Shown: positions 1 through 5,380 of the stretch, piece after piece
Layout: each line of letters starts with the position of its first letter
Position numbering within the stretch: position 1 is the stretch's first letter
Assembly: GCA_045644545.1 (NCBI GenBank)
Contig: JAZRHC010000001.1
Span: forward strand, 1-6,073
Direction: 5' to 3'
Length of the DNA: 6,073 bases
Origin: Scatosoma sp045644545
Lineage (GTDB): Bacteria > Bacillota > Clostridia > Christensenellales > Borkfalkiaceae
The notes under the pieces: generated by a model
The model's database searches: none
What the model saw: the letters and a program-made list of their open reading frames with translations, nothing else
Told to the model about the DNA's origin: nothing
Position numbers and translations under genes: made by a program

Positions 1-19
1 CCTTGTGCAAATAAGGTTT

Positions 20-502
20 TTACAATTTATATATTTCTCTCAAAAACAAGAAACTTGCAACGACGGCAAGCAACGATACCGCAAACGCGCTCCAACAAAC
101 AATATTGGATAGTATCCCGAACATTTCCGTTGCCATTCCCGCCGAAAAAAGCAACGCAAGCGCGACGGCTATTTTTAACAACCATAACTGCCAGCATCTA
201 TTTCTAAACGGACGTTCTACGCCAAGCGTAGGCAGTTCCGTCATAGCCGTATTTAAGTATTCTTCAATCCCCGTGCGAAATCCCCTTGCTACGCGCCATA
301 AGAAACGCACCAACACCAACTCACCCGCAGCCGTCACGTATAACATAACCATTATCAATATACCACCGAAATTGATAGTATTTTTAGGCGTTTTTACGGT
401 CAAGTCGTCTAATAAAAATGCAAACACGTAAACGGCGTGGAAAAGCACTACCAACGTCAAAACAGCGTTTATGATCATTTGAGCATTTAGCGCTTTTTTC
501 AT
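20..502 (-). CDS. Hypothetical four-helix integral membrane protein
   Basis: I do not recognise the family of this 160-residue protein. Hydrophobic stretches suggest four membrane helices at about residues 9-31, 45-68, 104-126 and 128-155. Positive charges sit at the N-terminus (Lys2, Lys3), in the loop between helices 2 and 3 (Arg66, 70, 73, 76, 97, 100, 102) and at the C-terminus. By the positive-inside rule both ends and the central loop are cytoplasmic. There is no signal peptide and no recognisable catalytic motif. The ATG at 500-502 is preceded by a weak purine run (GAAGAAAGAAA) and a more distant AAGGA (516-520), so the ribosome site is poor. A terminator-like hairpin and a possible structured leader lie just upstream (551-836), so expression may be attenuated. 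An AT-rich stretch at 508-535 could hold its own promoter, but no -35 is clear. Codon use looks normal and the reading frame is intact, so I think it is real. Confidence 0.75.
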   Translation of the reverse strand: MKKALNAQMIINAVLTLVVLFHAVYVFAFLLDDLTVKTPKNTINFGGILIMVMLYVTAAGELVLVRFLWRVARGFRTGIEEYLNTAMTELPTLGVERPFRNRCWQLWLLKIAVALALLFSAGMATEMFGILSNIVCWSAFAVSLLAVVASFLFLREIYKL

Positions 503-547
503 TTTCTTTCTTCATTCCTTATATATACTATAATGTAATAGGTCACG

Positions 548-591
548 AATAAAACAGCCGTCGTGCTTTGGAAAAAAACACAACGGCTTTT
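548..591 (-). terminator. Intrinsic terminator between aspS/leader RNA and the membrane protein gene
   Basis: On the minus strand the arm AGCCGTTGTG (588-579) pairs with CACGACGGCT (565-556) across a 13-nt loop and is followed by GTTTTATT. All ten positions pair on the minus strand, one as a G-U wobble. On the plus strand the same position is an A-C mismatch, which favours leftward use. A run of four A (588-591) precedes it and TTTTA follows it on the plus strand, so some bidirectional activity is possible. It lies about 270 bases after the aspS stop and about 50 bases before the start of the membrane protein gene. Confidence 0.6.
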
Positions 592-801
592 ATACACCAC
601 CAAAACAAACTATCATTTGTCGCGATTATTCTACGGTTTGCGAAACCGTATTCCGCTACTTTACGCCTTGCGCGCGTTCGCGAAATCAGCTCGTAAAGGG
701 ATATTTTTTGCGCGACCCTTCTTCCTCTCAGCAAAACGGAATTTCTCTGTGCGGGAAAAACGCAAAAACGTTGTCTTTACTCAAACGCTTTTCATTCAGT
801 T
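551..801 (-). ncRNA. Candidate structured small RNA or attenuator leader
   Basis: This fills the 358-base gap between the membrane protein gene and aspS. Leftward transcription from the promoter at 808-836 would start near 801 and reach the terminator at 548-591, giving an RNA of about 250 nt. Between them the minus strand can form a three-way junction. P1 pairs GTCGCG (716-711) with CGCGAC (624-619). P2 pairs CTTTACG (698-692) with CGTAAAG (665-659) and contains a smaller CGCG/CGCG hairpin (682-679 with 674-671). P3 is a perfect 8-bp hairpin, TACGGTTT/AAACCGTA (650-643 with 639-632), with loop CGC. No known RNA family is recognised. A 63-codon minus-strand reading frame (734-543, TTG start) crosses the region, but it runs through the terminator hairpin and lacks an ATG. 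A plus-strand frame (563-835) has no ribosome site. I treat both as non-coding. The pairing is seen; function is inferred. Confidence 0.4.
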
Positions 802-807
802 GTTACA

Positions 808-836
808 ATTATATCTTATTTTTCGAATTTTGTAAA
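808..836 (-). promoter_or_regulatory. Leftward sigma-A promoter downstream of aspS
   Basis: On the minus strand TTTACA (836-831) is separated by 17 bases from a perfect TATAAT (813-808), giving a predicted start near 801. It begins about 25 bases after the aspS stop codon. It would therefore drive the structured RNA at 551-801 and, with read-through, the membrane protein gene. One mismatch to the -35 consensus. Confidence 0.6.
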
Positions 837-860
837 GCAAATTTCAGCCCGTTTACGAAA

Positions 861-2192
861 TTACGGCGAAACTCTGTTGATATCGCGGGGGAACATCGTG
901 GCTTCGCGAACGTTCTTCGCGCCCAAAAGGTGCATCGTGAGGCGTTCTAAGCCGATCCCCAAGCCGCCGTGCGGAGGCGCGCCGTATTTATGGAGCATAA
1001 GATAGGTCGCAAACTCCTCGGGATTCATTCCGAGCTTTTGCATCTTTTCCACCTGCTCGTGATAATCGTGCACGCGCTGACCGCCCGAAGTGATTTCAAG
1101 CCCTCTGAAAAGAAGGTCGAACGAAAGCGTATATTCGGGATCCGCGGGGTCGTCCATCGTGTAGAACGGGCGTTTTTTCGAAGGATAATGCGTGATGAAA
1201 ATGAAATCGGAATTAAACTGCTTTTTCGCGTATTTACCAAGAAGCTGTTCCTCTTCGGGGTCGAAATCCTTCATATCCGTAGGCTTGTACTTGAAGGTTT
1301 TCATAATAATTTCCTTCGCTTCCATAAACTTCAAAACGGGAATTTCTTTGATCTCGGGAATTTCGATACGCAAAAGCTCTACTTCGTTTTTATACTCCGT
1401 TCTCAAAAGCTCCATAATATATTTCAGCGCGCCCGCTTCCATATTCATAATATCCTCGAAGCTATCGATAAAGCCCATTTCGAAGTCCATTGAAATATAC
1501 TCGTTTAAATGACGGCTGGTATCGTGGTGCTCCGCCCTGAATACGGGCGCGATCTCGAACACGCGTTCGTAGACCGCCACCATCGCCTGCTTATAAAGCT
1601 GCGGGGACTGCGCGAGATACACTTGCTTGCCGAAATAATCGAGCTTGAACACGTTCGTGCCGCCCTCCGCGCCCGCGAAGTTGATTTTCGGGGAATGAAT
1701 TTCGGTGAAGCCTTCTTTCGATAAAAATTCTCTGAACCCGCGCTGTATGCCTTCCTGCAATTTAAAAATCGCGCGTTCCTTGGGATTACGGAGCGTAACG
1801 GGGCGATAATCGAGCTTAGTGGAAAGGTCGCAGTTGACCTGTTTTTTCGTGATTACGACGGGCGGGATTTCCGCAGGATGCGACAACAAGCAAATATCGT
1901 GAATTTGCAATTCGTAGCGTTTACTGCCGTCCTTGGTTTCGCCCGCGACGACTTTCCCCGTGATCTTCGCCGCGCACTCCTCTTTCACGTCCTCGCTCAT
2001 ACGGTAATCAGAGAACGCTTCCGCGTAAACGCATTGAATGGTTTCGCGCGCCGTGCGCAAAATCACGAACGCGAAATCGGACATCATACGGATATTGTGA
2101 ATAGTACCCGTGACGGTAATCACTTGATTTTCATACTTTTCGAAATCGGAAAAAGCCACCGTGTTCTTTTTCGTTTCACCGTTAATAACCAT
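861..2192 (-). CDS. aspS: Aspartate--tRNA ligase, archaeal/eukaryotic-like type (Asp or Asp/Asn)
   Basis: This class IIb aminoacyl-tRNA synthetase charges tRNA with aspartate in the cytoplasm using ATP. It has 443 residues, the usual size of the compact archaeal-like AspRS; the standard bacterial enzyme is near 590 and has a GAD insertion, which is absent here. An N-terminal OB-fold anticodon-binding domain spans about residues 22-104. The catalytic domain follows: motif 1 around 150-170 (Pro168), the QSPQLYKQ segment at 195-202, motif 2 FRAE...RHLNEY at 218-232, SGGQR at 369-373, and motif 3 GGLGIGLERL at 409-418. The SMDFEM stretch (234-239) after motif 2 fits AspRS better than AsnRS, which usually has an E-x-E pattern there. 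Such enzymes are often non-discriminating and also charge tRNA-Asn, with GatCAB completing Asn-tRNA. The ATG at 2190-2192 has a good site, AAGAGG (2203-2198), 5 bases upstream. It is divergent from the B6 kinase and has no same-strand neighbour close by. Confidence 0.95.
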   Translation of the reverse strand: MVINGETKKNTVAFSDFEKYENQVITVTGTIHNIRMMSDFAFVILRTARETIQCVYAEAFSDYRMSEDVKEECAAKITGKVVAGETKDGSKRYELQIHDICLLSHPAEIPPVVITKKQVNCDLSTKLDYRPVTLRNPKERAIFKLQEGIQRGFREFLSKEGFTEIHSPKINFAGAEGGTNVFKLDYFGKQVYLAQSPQLYKQAMVAVYERVFEIAPVFRAEHHDTSRHLNEYISMDFEMGFIDSFEDIMNMEAGALKYIMELLRTEYKNEVELLRIEIPEIKEIPVLKFMEAKEIIMKTFKYKPTDMKDFDPEEEQLLGKYAKKQFNSDFIFITHYPSKKRPFYTMDDPADPEYTLSFDLLFRGLEITSGGQRVHDYHEQVEKMQKLGMNPEEFATYLMLHKYGAPPHGGLGIGLERLTMHLLGAKNVREATMFPRDINRVSP

Positions 2193-2258
2193 AACAACCT
2201 CTTTGATTGCCGCGCTTACTTCTTGCGCGCAACTTTTTTATTTAAAATTTCACTTACT

Positions 2259-2287
2259 ATTTTAATTCGTTTGACAAAAAAAAGCAA
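2259..2287 (-). promoter_or_regulatory. Possible leftward aspS promoter
   Basis: On the minus strand TTGCTT (2287-2282) is 17 bases from TAAAAT (2264-2259). The -10 box is one base off consensus but the -35 matches only in its first three bases. The predicted start near 2252 would leave a leader of about 60 nt. It overlaps the -35 of the strong rightward promoter, so the two would compete for polymerase. A better aspS promoter was not found in the gap. Confidence 0.3.
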
Positions 2288-2299
2288 GAATTTTATAAT
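2271..2299 (+). promoter_or_regulatory. Perfect-consensus sigma-A promoter of the B6 kinase
   Basis: TTGACA (2271-2276), a 17-base spacer and TATAAT (2294-2299) match the vegetative consensus at all twelve positions. The start is expected near 2306, leaving a leader of about 30 nt before the ATG at 2337. That is too short for a riboswitch, and no operator-like repeat overlaps the core, so expression is probably constitutive and strong. Confidence 0.85.
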
Positions 2300-2336
2300 A
2301 GTTTTACAAAACTTTTTTTCAAAGGACGAAAATGCT

Positions 2337-3158
2337 ATGCGCGTACTCGTGATCAACGACCTTTCTTGCGTGGGAAAATGCTCTCTTAGCGTGGCGCTTC
2401 CGATCATTTCCGCTTGCGGAGTGACCTGCGACGTGTTGCCGACGGCGATTTTATCCACGCACACGGGAGGCTTTGAAGGCTACACCTTCCGCGACCTCAC
2501 CGACGATATCCCCGAGATTTTGAAGCATTGGAAAACGCTCGGGATCAAATTCGATTTTATTTACAGCGGGTATTTGGGGAGCATCCGACAGATCGAGCTC
2601 GTGTCGCTTCTCAAAAAAGAATTTTTGGCGGACGGCGGAAAATTTATCGTCGATCCCGTGATGGGCGACGACGGAAAGCTGTATCAGGGCTTTTCCGAGG
2701 AATACGTGGAGAAAATGCGCGGACTTTGCAAGCAAGCCGATTATATTCTTCCCAACGTGACCGAAGCGTGTCTGCTCGCAGATCATCCCTACCCCGTTAC
2801 GAAAGAAAACGTTCGCGAGGTTTTAAATAAGCTCGCAGAAATCTGCCCGTTCCCGATCGTTACGGGGATTACGGTGGAAAACGACGTCGCGGTGTACTAC
2901 ACCAAGCGCGGGCGCGGGATATTTTCGTTCACGCACGAAAACGTGCAGGGCTTTTTCTGCGGAGCAGGCGACGTGTTCGCCGCGGCGTTCGTGGGGTGCT
3001 TAGCGAACGGAGTCCACGAAGCCAAAGCCATCTATCTCGCCTCCGAATTCACCGCCAAAACCATTCGTCGCTCGGCAAGAGAAGTAGACGATAAGCGATA
3101 CGGATTAAGCTTCGAAAAGGAAATTTTAGGTTTTTTGGATAGCCTTTTATTCTCTTGA
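2337..3158 (+). CDS. pdxK: Pyridoxamine/pyridoxal kinase (vitamin B6 salvage)
   Basis: This 273-residue ribokinase-superfamily enzyme phosphorylates the 5'-hydroxyl of B6 vitamers with ATP, feeding pyridoxal phosphate salvage in the cytoplasm. The start INDLSCVGKCSL (residues 6-17) and LPTAILSTHTG (34-44) are typical of the clostridial pyridoxamine kinase group. VDPVMGD-G (105-113) supplies metal and phosphate contacts. LPNVTEA (138-144) is the family's PN-x-x-E-A motif. GAGD (209-212) is the anion-hole motif with the catalytic base Asp212. Full length for the family. The frame is open back to 1878, but that part lies over aspS and the family N-terminus begins at MRVLVINDLS. The ATG at 2337 has AAAGGA (2321-2326) 10 bases upstream; the ATG at 2332 is in another frame. 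It has its own perfect promoter. No terminator separates it from the 6S RNA, so read-through is likely. PdxK and PdxY cannot be told apart here. Confidence 0.92.
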   Translation: MRVLVINDLSCVGKCSLSVALPIISACGVTCDVLPTAILSTHTGGFEGYTFRDLTDDIPEILKHWKTLGIKFDFIYSGYLGSIRQIELVSLLKKEFLADGGKFIVDPVMGDDGKLYQGFSEEYVEKMRGLCKQADYILPNVTEACLLADHPYPVTKENVREVLNKLAEICPFPIVTGITVENDVAVYYTKRGRGIFSFTHENVQGFFCGAGDVFAAAFVGCLANGVHEAKAIYLASEFTAKTIRRSAREVDDKRYGLSFEKEILGFLDSLLFS

Positions 3159-3183
3159 CAAACGCAAAAATATATTGTATACT
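3155..3183 (+). promoter_or_regulatory. Strong promoter of the 6S RNA, overlapping the kinase stop codon
   Basis: TTGACA (3155-3160), a 17-base spacer and TATACT (3178-3183) match the sigma-A consensus at eleven of twelve positions. The TGA inside the -35 hexamer is the stop codon of the upstream kinase gene. The predicted start is G3190, exactly where the closing helix of the downstream RNA begins, which supports both calls. Confidence 0.85.
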
Positions 3184-3189
3184 TTTAGT

Positions 3190-3370
3190 GAATCTGCGGT
3201 GTACGGAGTTCGGTATAAACGTAATCCACAATATTAAATCGGGAGCCCTCCGTTCGTGGCGATAGACAAGGTCTGTTTATTCGGAAAGTTCGACGCGTCA
3301 AGACGGGGCACCCACCTGCTGAAAGCGGGTTAACCTTTTGCCGAAATGCGGCACAGGCGGATTTCTCTTT
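3190..3370 (+). ncRNA. ssrS: 6S RNA
   Basis: 6S RNA mimics an open promoter, binds housekeeping sigma-RNA polymerase and reduces transcription in stationary phase. No protein-coding frame fits here, but the RNA folds as one long irregular hairpin with a central bubble, the 6S hallmark. The closing helix pairs 3190-3197 with 3357-3364, TGT (3200-3202) with ACA (3353-3355), CG (3204-3205) with CG (3349-3350), and TTCGGTA (3209-3215) with TGCCGAA (3339-3345). The bubble's 5' strand is about 3216-3244. Its 3' strand, about 3310-3338, carries a small CCTGCT-GAA-AGCGGG hairpin (3315-3329), as in Firmicutes 6S RNAs. The upper stem pairs GCCC (3245-3248) with GGGC (3306-3309), CGT (3251-3253) with ACG (3303-3305), and 3255-3262 with 3290-3297 (one mismatch). 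Length of about 180 nt, own strong promoter and own terminator all fit. The identity rests on this hand folding and on resemblance of GGGGCACCCACCT (3305-3317) to remembered 6S sequences; the exact 3' end is uncertain. Confidence 0.8.
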
Positions 3371-3378
3371 AAAAATAC

Positions 3379-3407
3379 AAGGAGTAGCGACGGCTACTCC
3401 TTTTTTT
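3379..3407 (+). terminator. Intrinsic terminator of kinase/6S unit, probably bidirectional
   Basis: GGAGTAGC (3381-3388) pairs perfectly with GCTACTCC (3393-3400) across the loop GACG, with two extra A-T pairs, and is followed by seven T (3401-3407). It ends the 6S transcript and any kinase read-through. On the minus strand the hairpin is followed by TTGTATTTTTA, so it may also end the convergent glycan operon, whose last stop codon lies about 60 bases away. Confidence 0.92.
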
Positions 3408-3419
3408 CGTATACTTTTC

Positions 3420-3455
3420 GTGGGCTCTGCCCACACCCGCGAGGGATAATCCTCG
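3420..3455. repeat. Tandem short inverted repeats between convergent units
   Basis: Two small hairpins stand side by side: GTGGGC-TCT-GCCCAC (3420-3434) and CGAGG-GATAAT-CCTCG (3440-3455). Neither is followed by a T-run on either strand, so they are poor terminators. The GC-rich look, unlike the AT-rich DNA around, resembles REP-like intergenic elements, but copy number cannot be judged from one window. They could instead be a 3' processing or stabilising structure for the dehydratase mRNA. Confidence 0.4.
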
Positions 3456-3465
3456 ACTCTTTTAC

Positions 3466-5361
3466 TCAAATCGCCGTTTCTCGTGCGGATTGCGTTTTTA
3501 AGTATTCCGCCGCGCTTTGTTCACGCTTGTCGATCGTGTACGTCGGCACGAGCTTTTTCACCGATTCTTTCATACCGTCCGTTTCGCTATACGCCTGCGC
3601 GTACATTTGATCGAGCGTAGACCAAAGGGCGTCCTCGTCGAGCGGTATGGGCTTGGCAACGCTGATCAATCCGTTCGCCGTTTTTTGTAAACCCTCTTCT
3701 TCCATCAGCCGTTCCTCAAACAGCTTTTCGCCCGGTCGAAGCCCCGTGCATTTGATCTCGATATCCACGCCCGGCTCTAAGCCCGAAAGCTTGATAAGGT
3801 TATACGCGAGATCGTAAATTTTTACGGGTTCGCCCATATCCAATACGAAGATCTGCCCGCCCTTCGCGTACGCGCCCGCTTGCAACACGAGGGATACCGC
3901 TTCGGGAATCGTCATAAAATAGCGGATAATATCTTTATGCGTGACGGTGACGGGGCCGCCCTCGGCGATCTGCTTTTTAAAAAGCGGAATCACCGAGCCG
4001 TTCGAGCCCAGCACGTTGCCGAAACGAACGGCGACGAAGTTGGTGGTTTTGCTATGCTTGCCGATCGTCTGCACGATCATTTCGCAAATGCGCTTGCTCG
4101 CGCCCATTATATTCGTGGGATTTACCGCTTTATCCGTGGAAATTTGCACGAACGTTTGCACGCCGAACTCGTCCGCCGCGCGCGCTACGTTGAGCGTGCC
4201 GAACACGTTGTTTTTCACCGCTTCGTTCGGGCTCGTTTCCATCAACGGCACGTGCTTGTGCGCCGCCGCGTTAAACACGATTTCGGGACGATGCTTTTCG
4301 AATAGAGCCCGCACCTTGCCCCGATCGCGAATACTTCCGATCAATACCAACAAGTTAAGATTTTTATATTTGCGTTTGAGCTCTTGCTCGATCTCGTAGG
4401 CGTTATTTTCGTAAATATCGAAAATGATCAGCTTTTCGGGATTATGCGAAGCGATCTGACGGCAAAGCTCGCTGCCGATCGACCCGCCGCCACCCGTCAC
4501 GAGCACGGTTTTTCGTTCTATGTAGCCCATAATTTCGTCGAGGTTGACCTGCACTTGATCGCGCCCTAAAAGGTCGGCGATATCCACCTGCCGAAGCTGG
4601 GAAACGTTGACCTGACCGCTCGCAAGCTGATATATTCCCGGCAACACCTTCACGGGCACGCCCGTCGCCTGACAACGGTGGATAATGTCGCTCACCGTCT
4701 TTTTCCCGACGGACGGCATCGCGATAAAAATTTGTTCCACGTCGTAATCGTGCACGGCTTCCTGCACGTCCTTCGTCGTTCCGACGACCTTGACTCCGTA
4801 GATTTTACGCCCCGTAAGGCTCAAATTATCGTCTAAAATACACACGGGCAGATAGCCGACTTTTTCGGAATTCACCATTTCCTTGATCAGCGCCGTGCCA
4901 GCCTCGCCGCCGCCCACGACCATAACGTTTTTACGGTTATATTTGCGTTTTCTCAGCCAACGCCGCGTAGCGCGGACGATACGCTTGGAAAAGCGGGAAG
5001 TGCCGACGAAACAAAAAAGCAAAACCGTGTAGACGATCACGCACCCTGCGCCGATCTCGTGGCGGTAGCCGTACGCGCCCGCAAAAATCAAGTTGATAAA
5101 GCCGATAATCCCCGAAGCCAGCCCCACGCGAATTCCGTCGATAATATTTACGGAAGCAAAGATCATTGAATACAGCCCCACGAGCGAAAACACGACGATC
5201 GCCAAAAGGATATTCGCTTTGATCCATAAATCCAACGGCAGAGAAAATTTAAACGCCCCCGTCGTTACGAACATCGAAAAAACTGCCGACGCATAGACGA
5301 ATAGTATATCTGTGAGCGGCAGTAAAATCGCGATTAACGTTTTTAATTTTCCTTTCCCCAT
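3466..5361 (-). CDS. Membrane-anchored UDP-GlcNAc 4,6-dehydratase family protein (CapD/WbpM/PglF type)
   Basis: This family converts UDP-GlcNAc to the 4-keto-6-deoxy sugar, the first step toward bacillosamine, QuiNAc or FucNAc-type residues of surface glycans. The 631-residue length fits the long membrane-bound class. Four hydrophobic segments (about 9-31, 48-70, 73-97, 104-120) anchor it. A first Rossmann domain has GGGEAG (150-155); the catalytic SDR domain has the NAD-binding TGGGGSIG (289-296), NAAAHKHVPLME (364-375) and RPGEKLFEE (542-550). The catalytic triad reads Ser408, Met419, Lys423: Met replaces the usual Tyr, as known for WbpM/PglF enzymes. Thr409-Asp410-Lys411 follow the Ser. 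I chose ATG 5361 because AAGGGG (5374-5369) lies 7 bases upstream; ATG 5364 is the alternative. The longer frame to 5445 would overlap the preceding gene and add a basic, non-family extension. It follows the sugar transferase by 19 bases, so the two are co-transcribed. The exact sugar product cannot be deduced. Confidence 0.95.
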   Translation of the reverse strand: MGKGKLKTLIAILLPLTDILFVYASAVFSMFVTTGAFKFSLPLDLWIKANILLAIVVFSLVGLYSMIFASVNIIDGIRVGLASGIIGFINLIFAGAYGYRHEIGAGCVIVYTVLLFCFVGTSRFSKRIVRATRRWLRKRKYNRKNVMVVGGGEAGTALIKEMVNSEKVGYLPVCILDDNLSLTGRKIYGVKVVGTTKDVQEAVHDYDVEQIFIAMPSVGKKTVSDIIHRCQATGVPVKVLPGIYQLASGQVNVSQLRQVDIADLLGRDQVQVNLDEIMGYIERKTVLVTGGGGSIGSELCRQIASHNPEKLIIFDIYENNAYEIEQELKRKYKNLNLLVLIGSIRDRGKVRALFEKHRPEIVFNAAAHKHVPLMETSPNEAVKNNVFGTLNVARAADEFGVQTFVQISTDKAVNPTNIMGASKRICEMIVQTIGKHSKTTNFVAVRFGNVLGSNGSVIPLFKKQIAEGGPVTVTHKDIIRYFMTIPEAVSLVLQAGAYAKGGQIFVLDMGEPVKIYDLAYNLIKLSGLEPGVDIEIKCTGLRPGEKLFEERLMEEEGLQKTANGLISVAKPIPLDEDALWSTLDQMYAQAYSETDGMKESVKKLVPTYTIDKREQSAAEYLKTQSARETAI

Positions 5362-5368
5362 CATTCTT

Positions 5369-5374
5369 CCCCTT
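5369..5374 (-). promoter_or_regulatory. Ribosome-binding site deciding the dehydratase start
   Basis: AAGGGG on the minus strand lies in the 19-base gap after the sugar transferase stop (5383-5381). It is 7 bases from ATG 5361 and 4 bases from ATG 5364. No comparable site precedes the upstream in-frame ATG at 5445, which lies inside the sugar transferase gene. Confidence 0.7.
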
Positions 5375-5380
5375 ATTTTT

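Noticed and set aside
1..19. CCTT/AAGG hairpin followed by TTTTT at the left edge
   Set aside because: The stem is only four pairs, faces the plus strand where no gene ends, and the sequence context is cut off.
543..734. 63-codon minus-strand frame in the aspS-membrane protein gap
   Set aside because: It has a TTG start, very basic composition with no recognisable domain, and reads straight through the terminator hairpin; the structured-RNA reading explains the region better.
563..835. 90-codon plus-strand frame in the same gap
   Set aside because: No ribosome site, starts inside the terminator hairpin, low-complexity basic/hydrophobic composition, and no rightward promoter before it.
969..1724. 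Plus-strand open frames over aspS
   Set aside because: They are antisense to a well-conserved gene, and their His/Arg-rich products are typical shadows.
1878..2336. In-frame N-terminal extension of the B6 kinase frame
   Set aside because: It lies over the aspS coding strand and the promoter, shows no kinase family sequence, and the family N-terminus begins at 2337 behind a ribosome site.
3190..3407. Signal recognition particle RNA, tmRNA or RNase P RNA as alternatives to 6S
   Set aside because: The SRP GGAA/tetraloop core, the tmRNA tRNA-like ends and the RNase P conserved segments were not seen, whereas the single long bubble-containing hairpin fits 6S.
3880..4399. Plus-strand open frames over the dehydratase
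   Set aside because: They are antisense to the strongly conserved SDR domain and have no plausible start signals.
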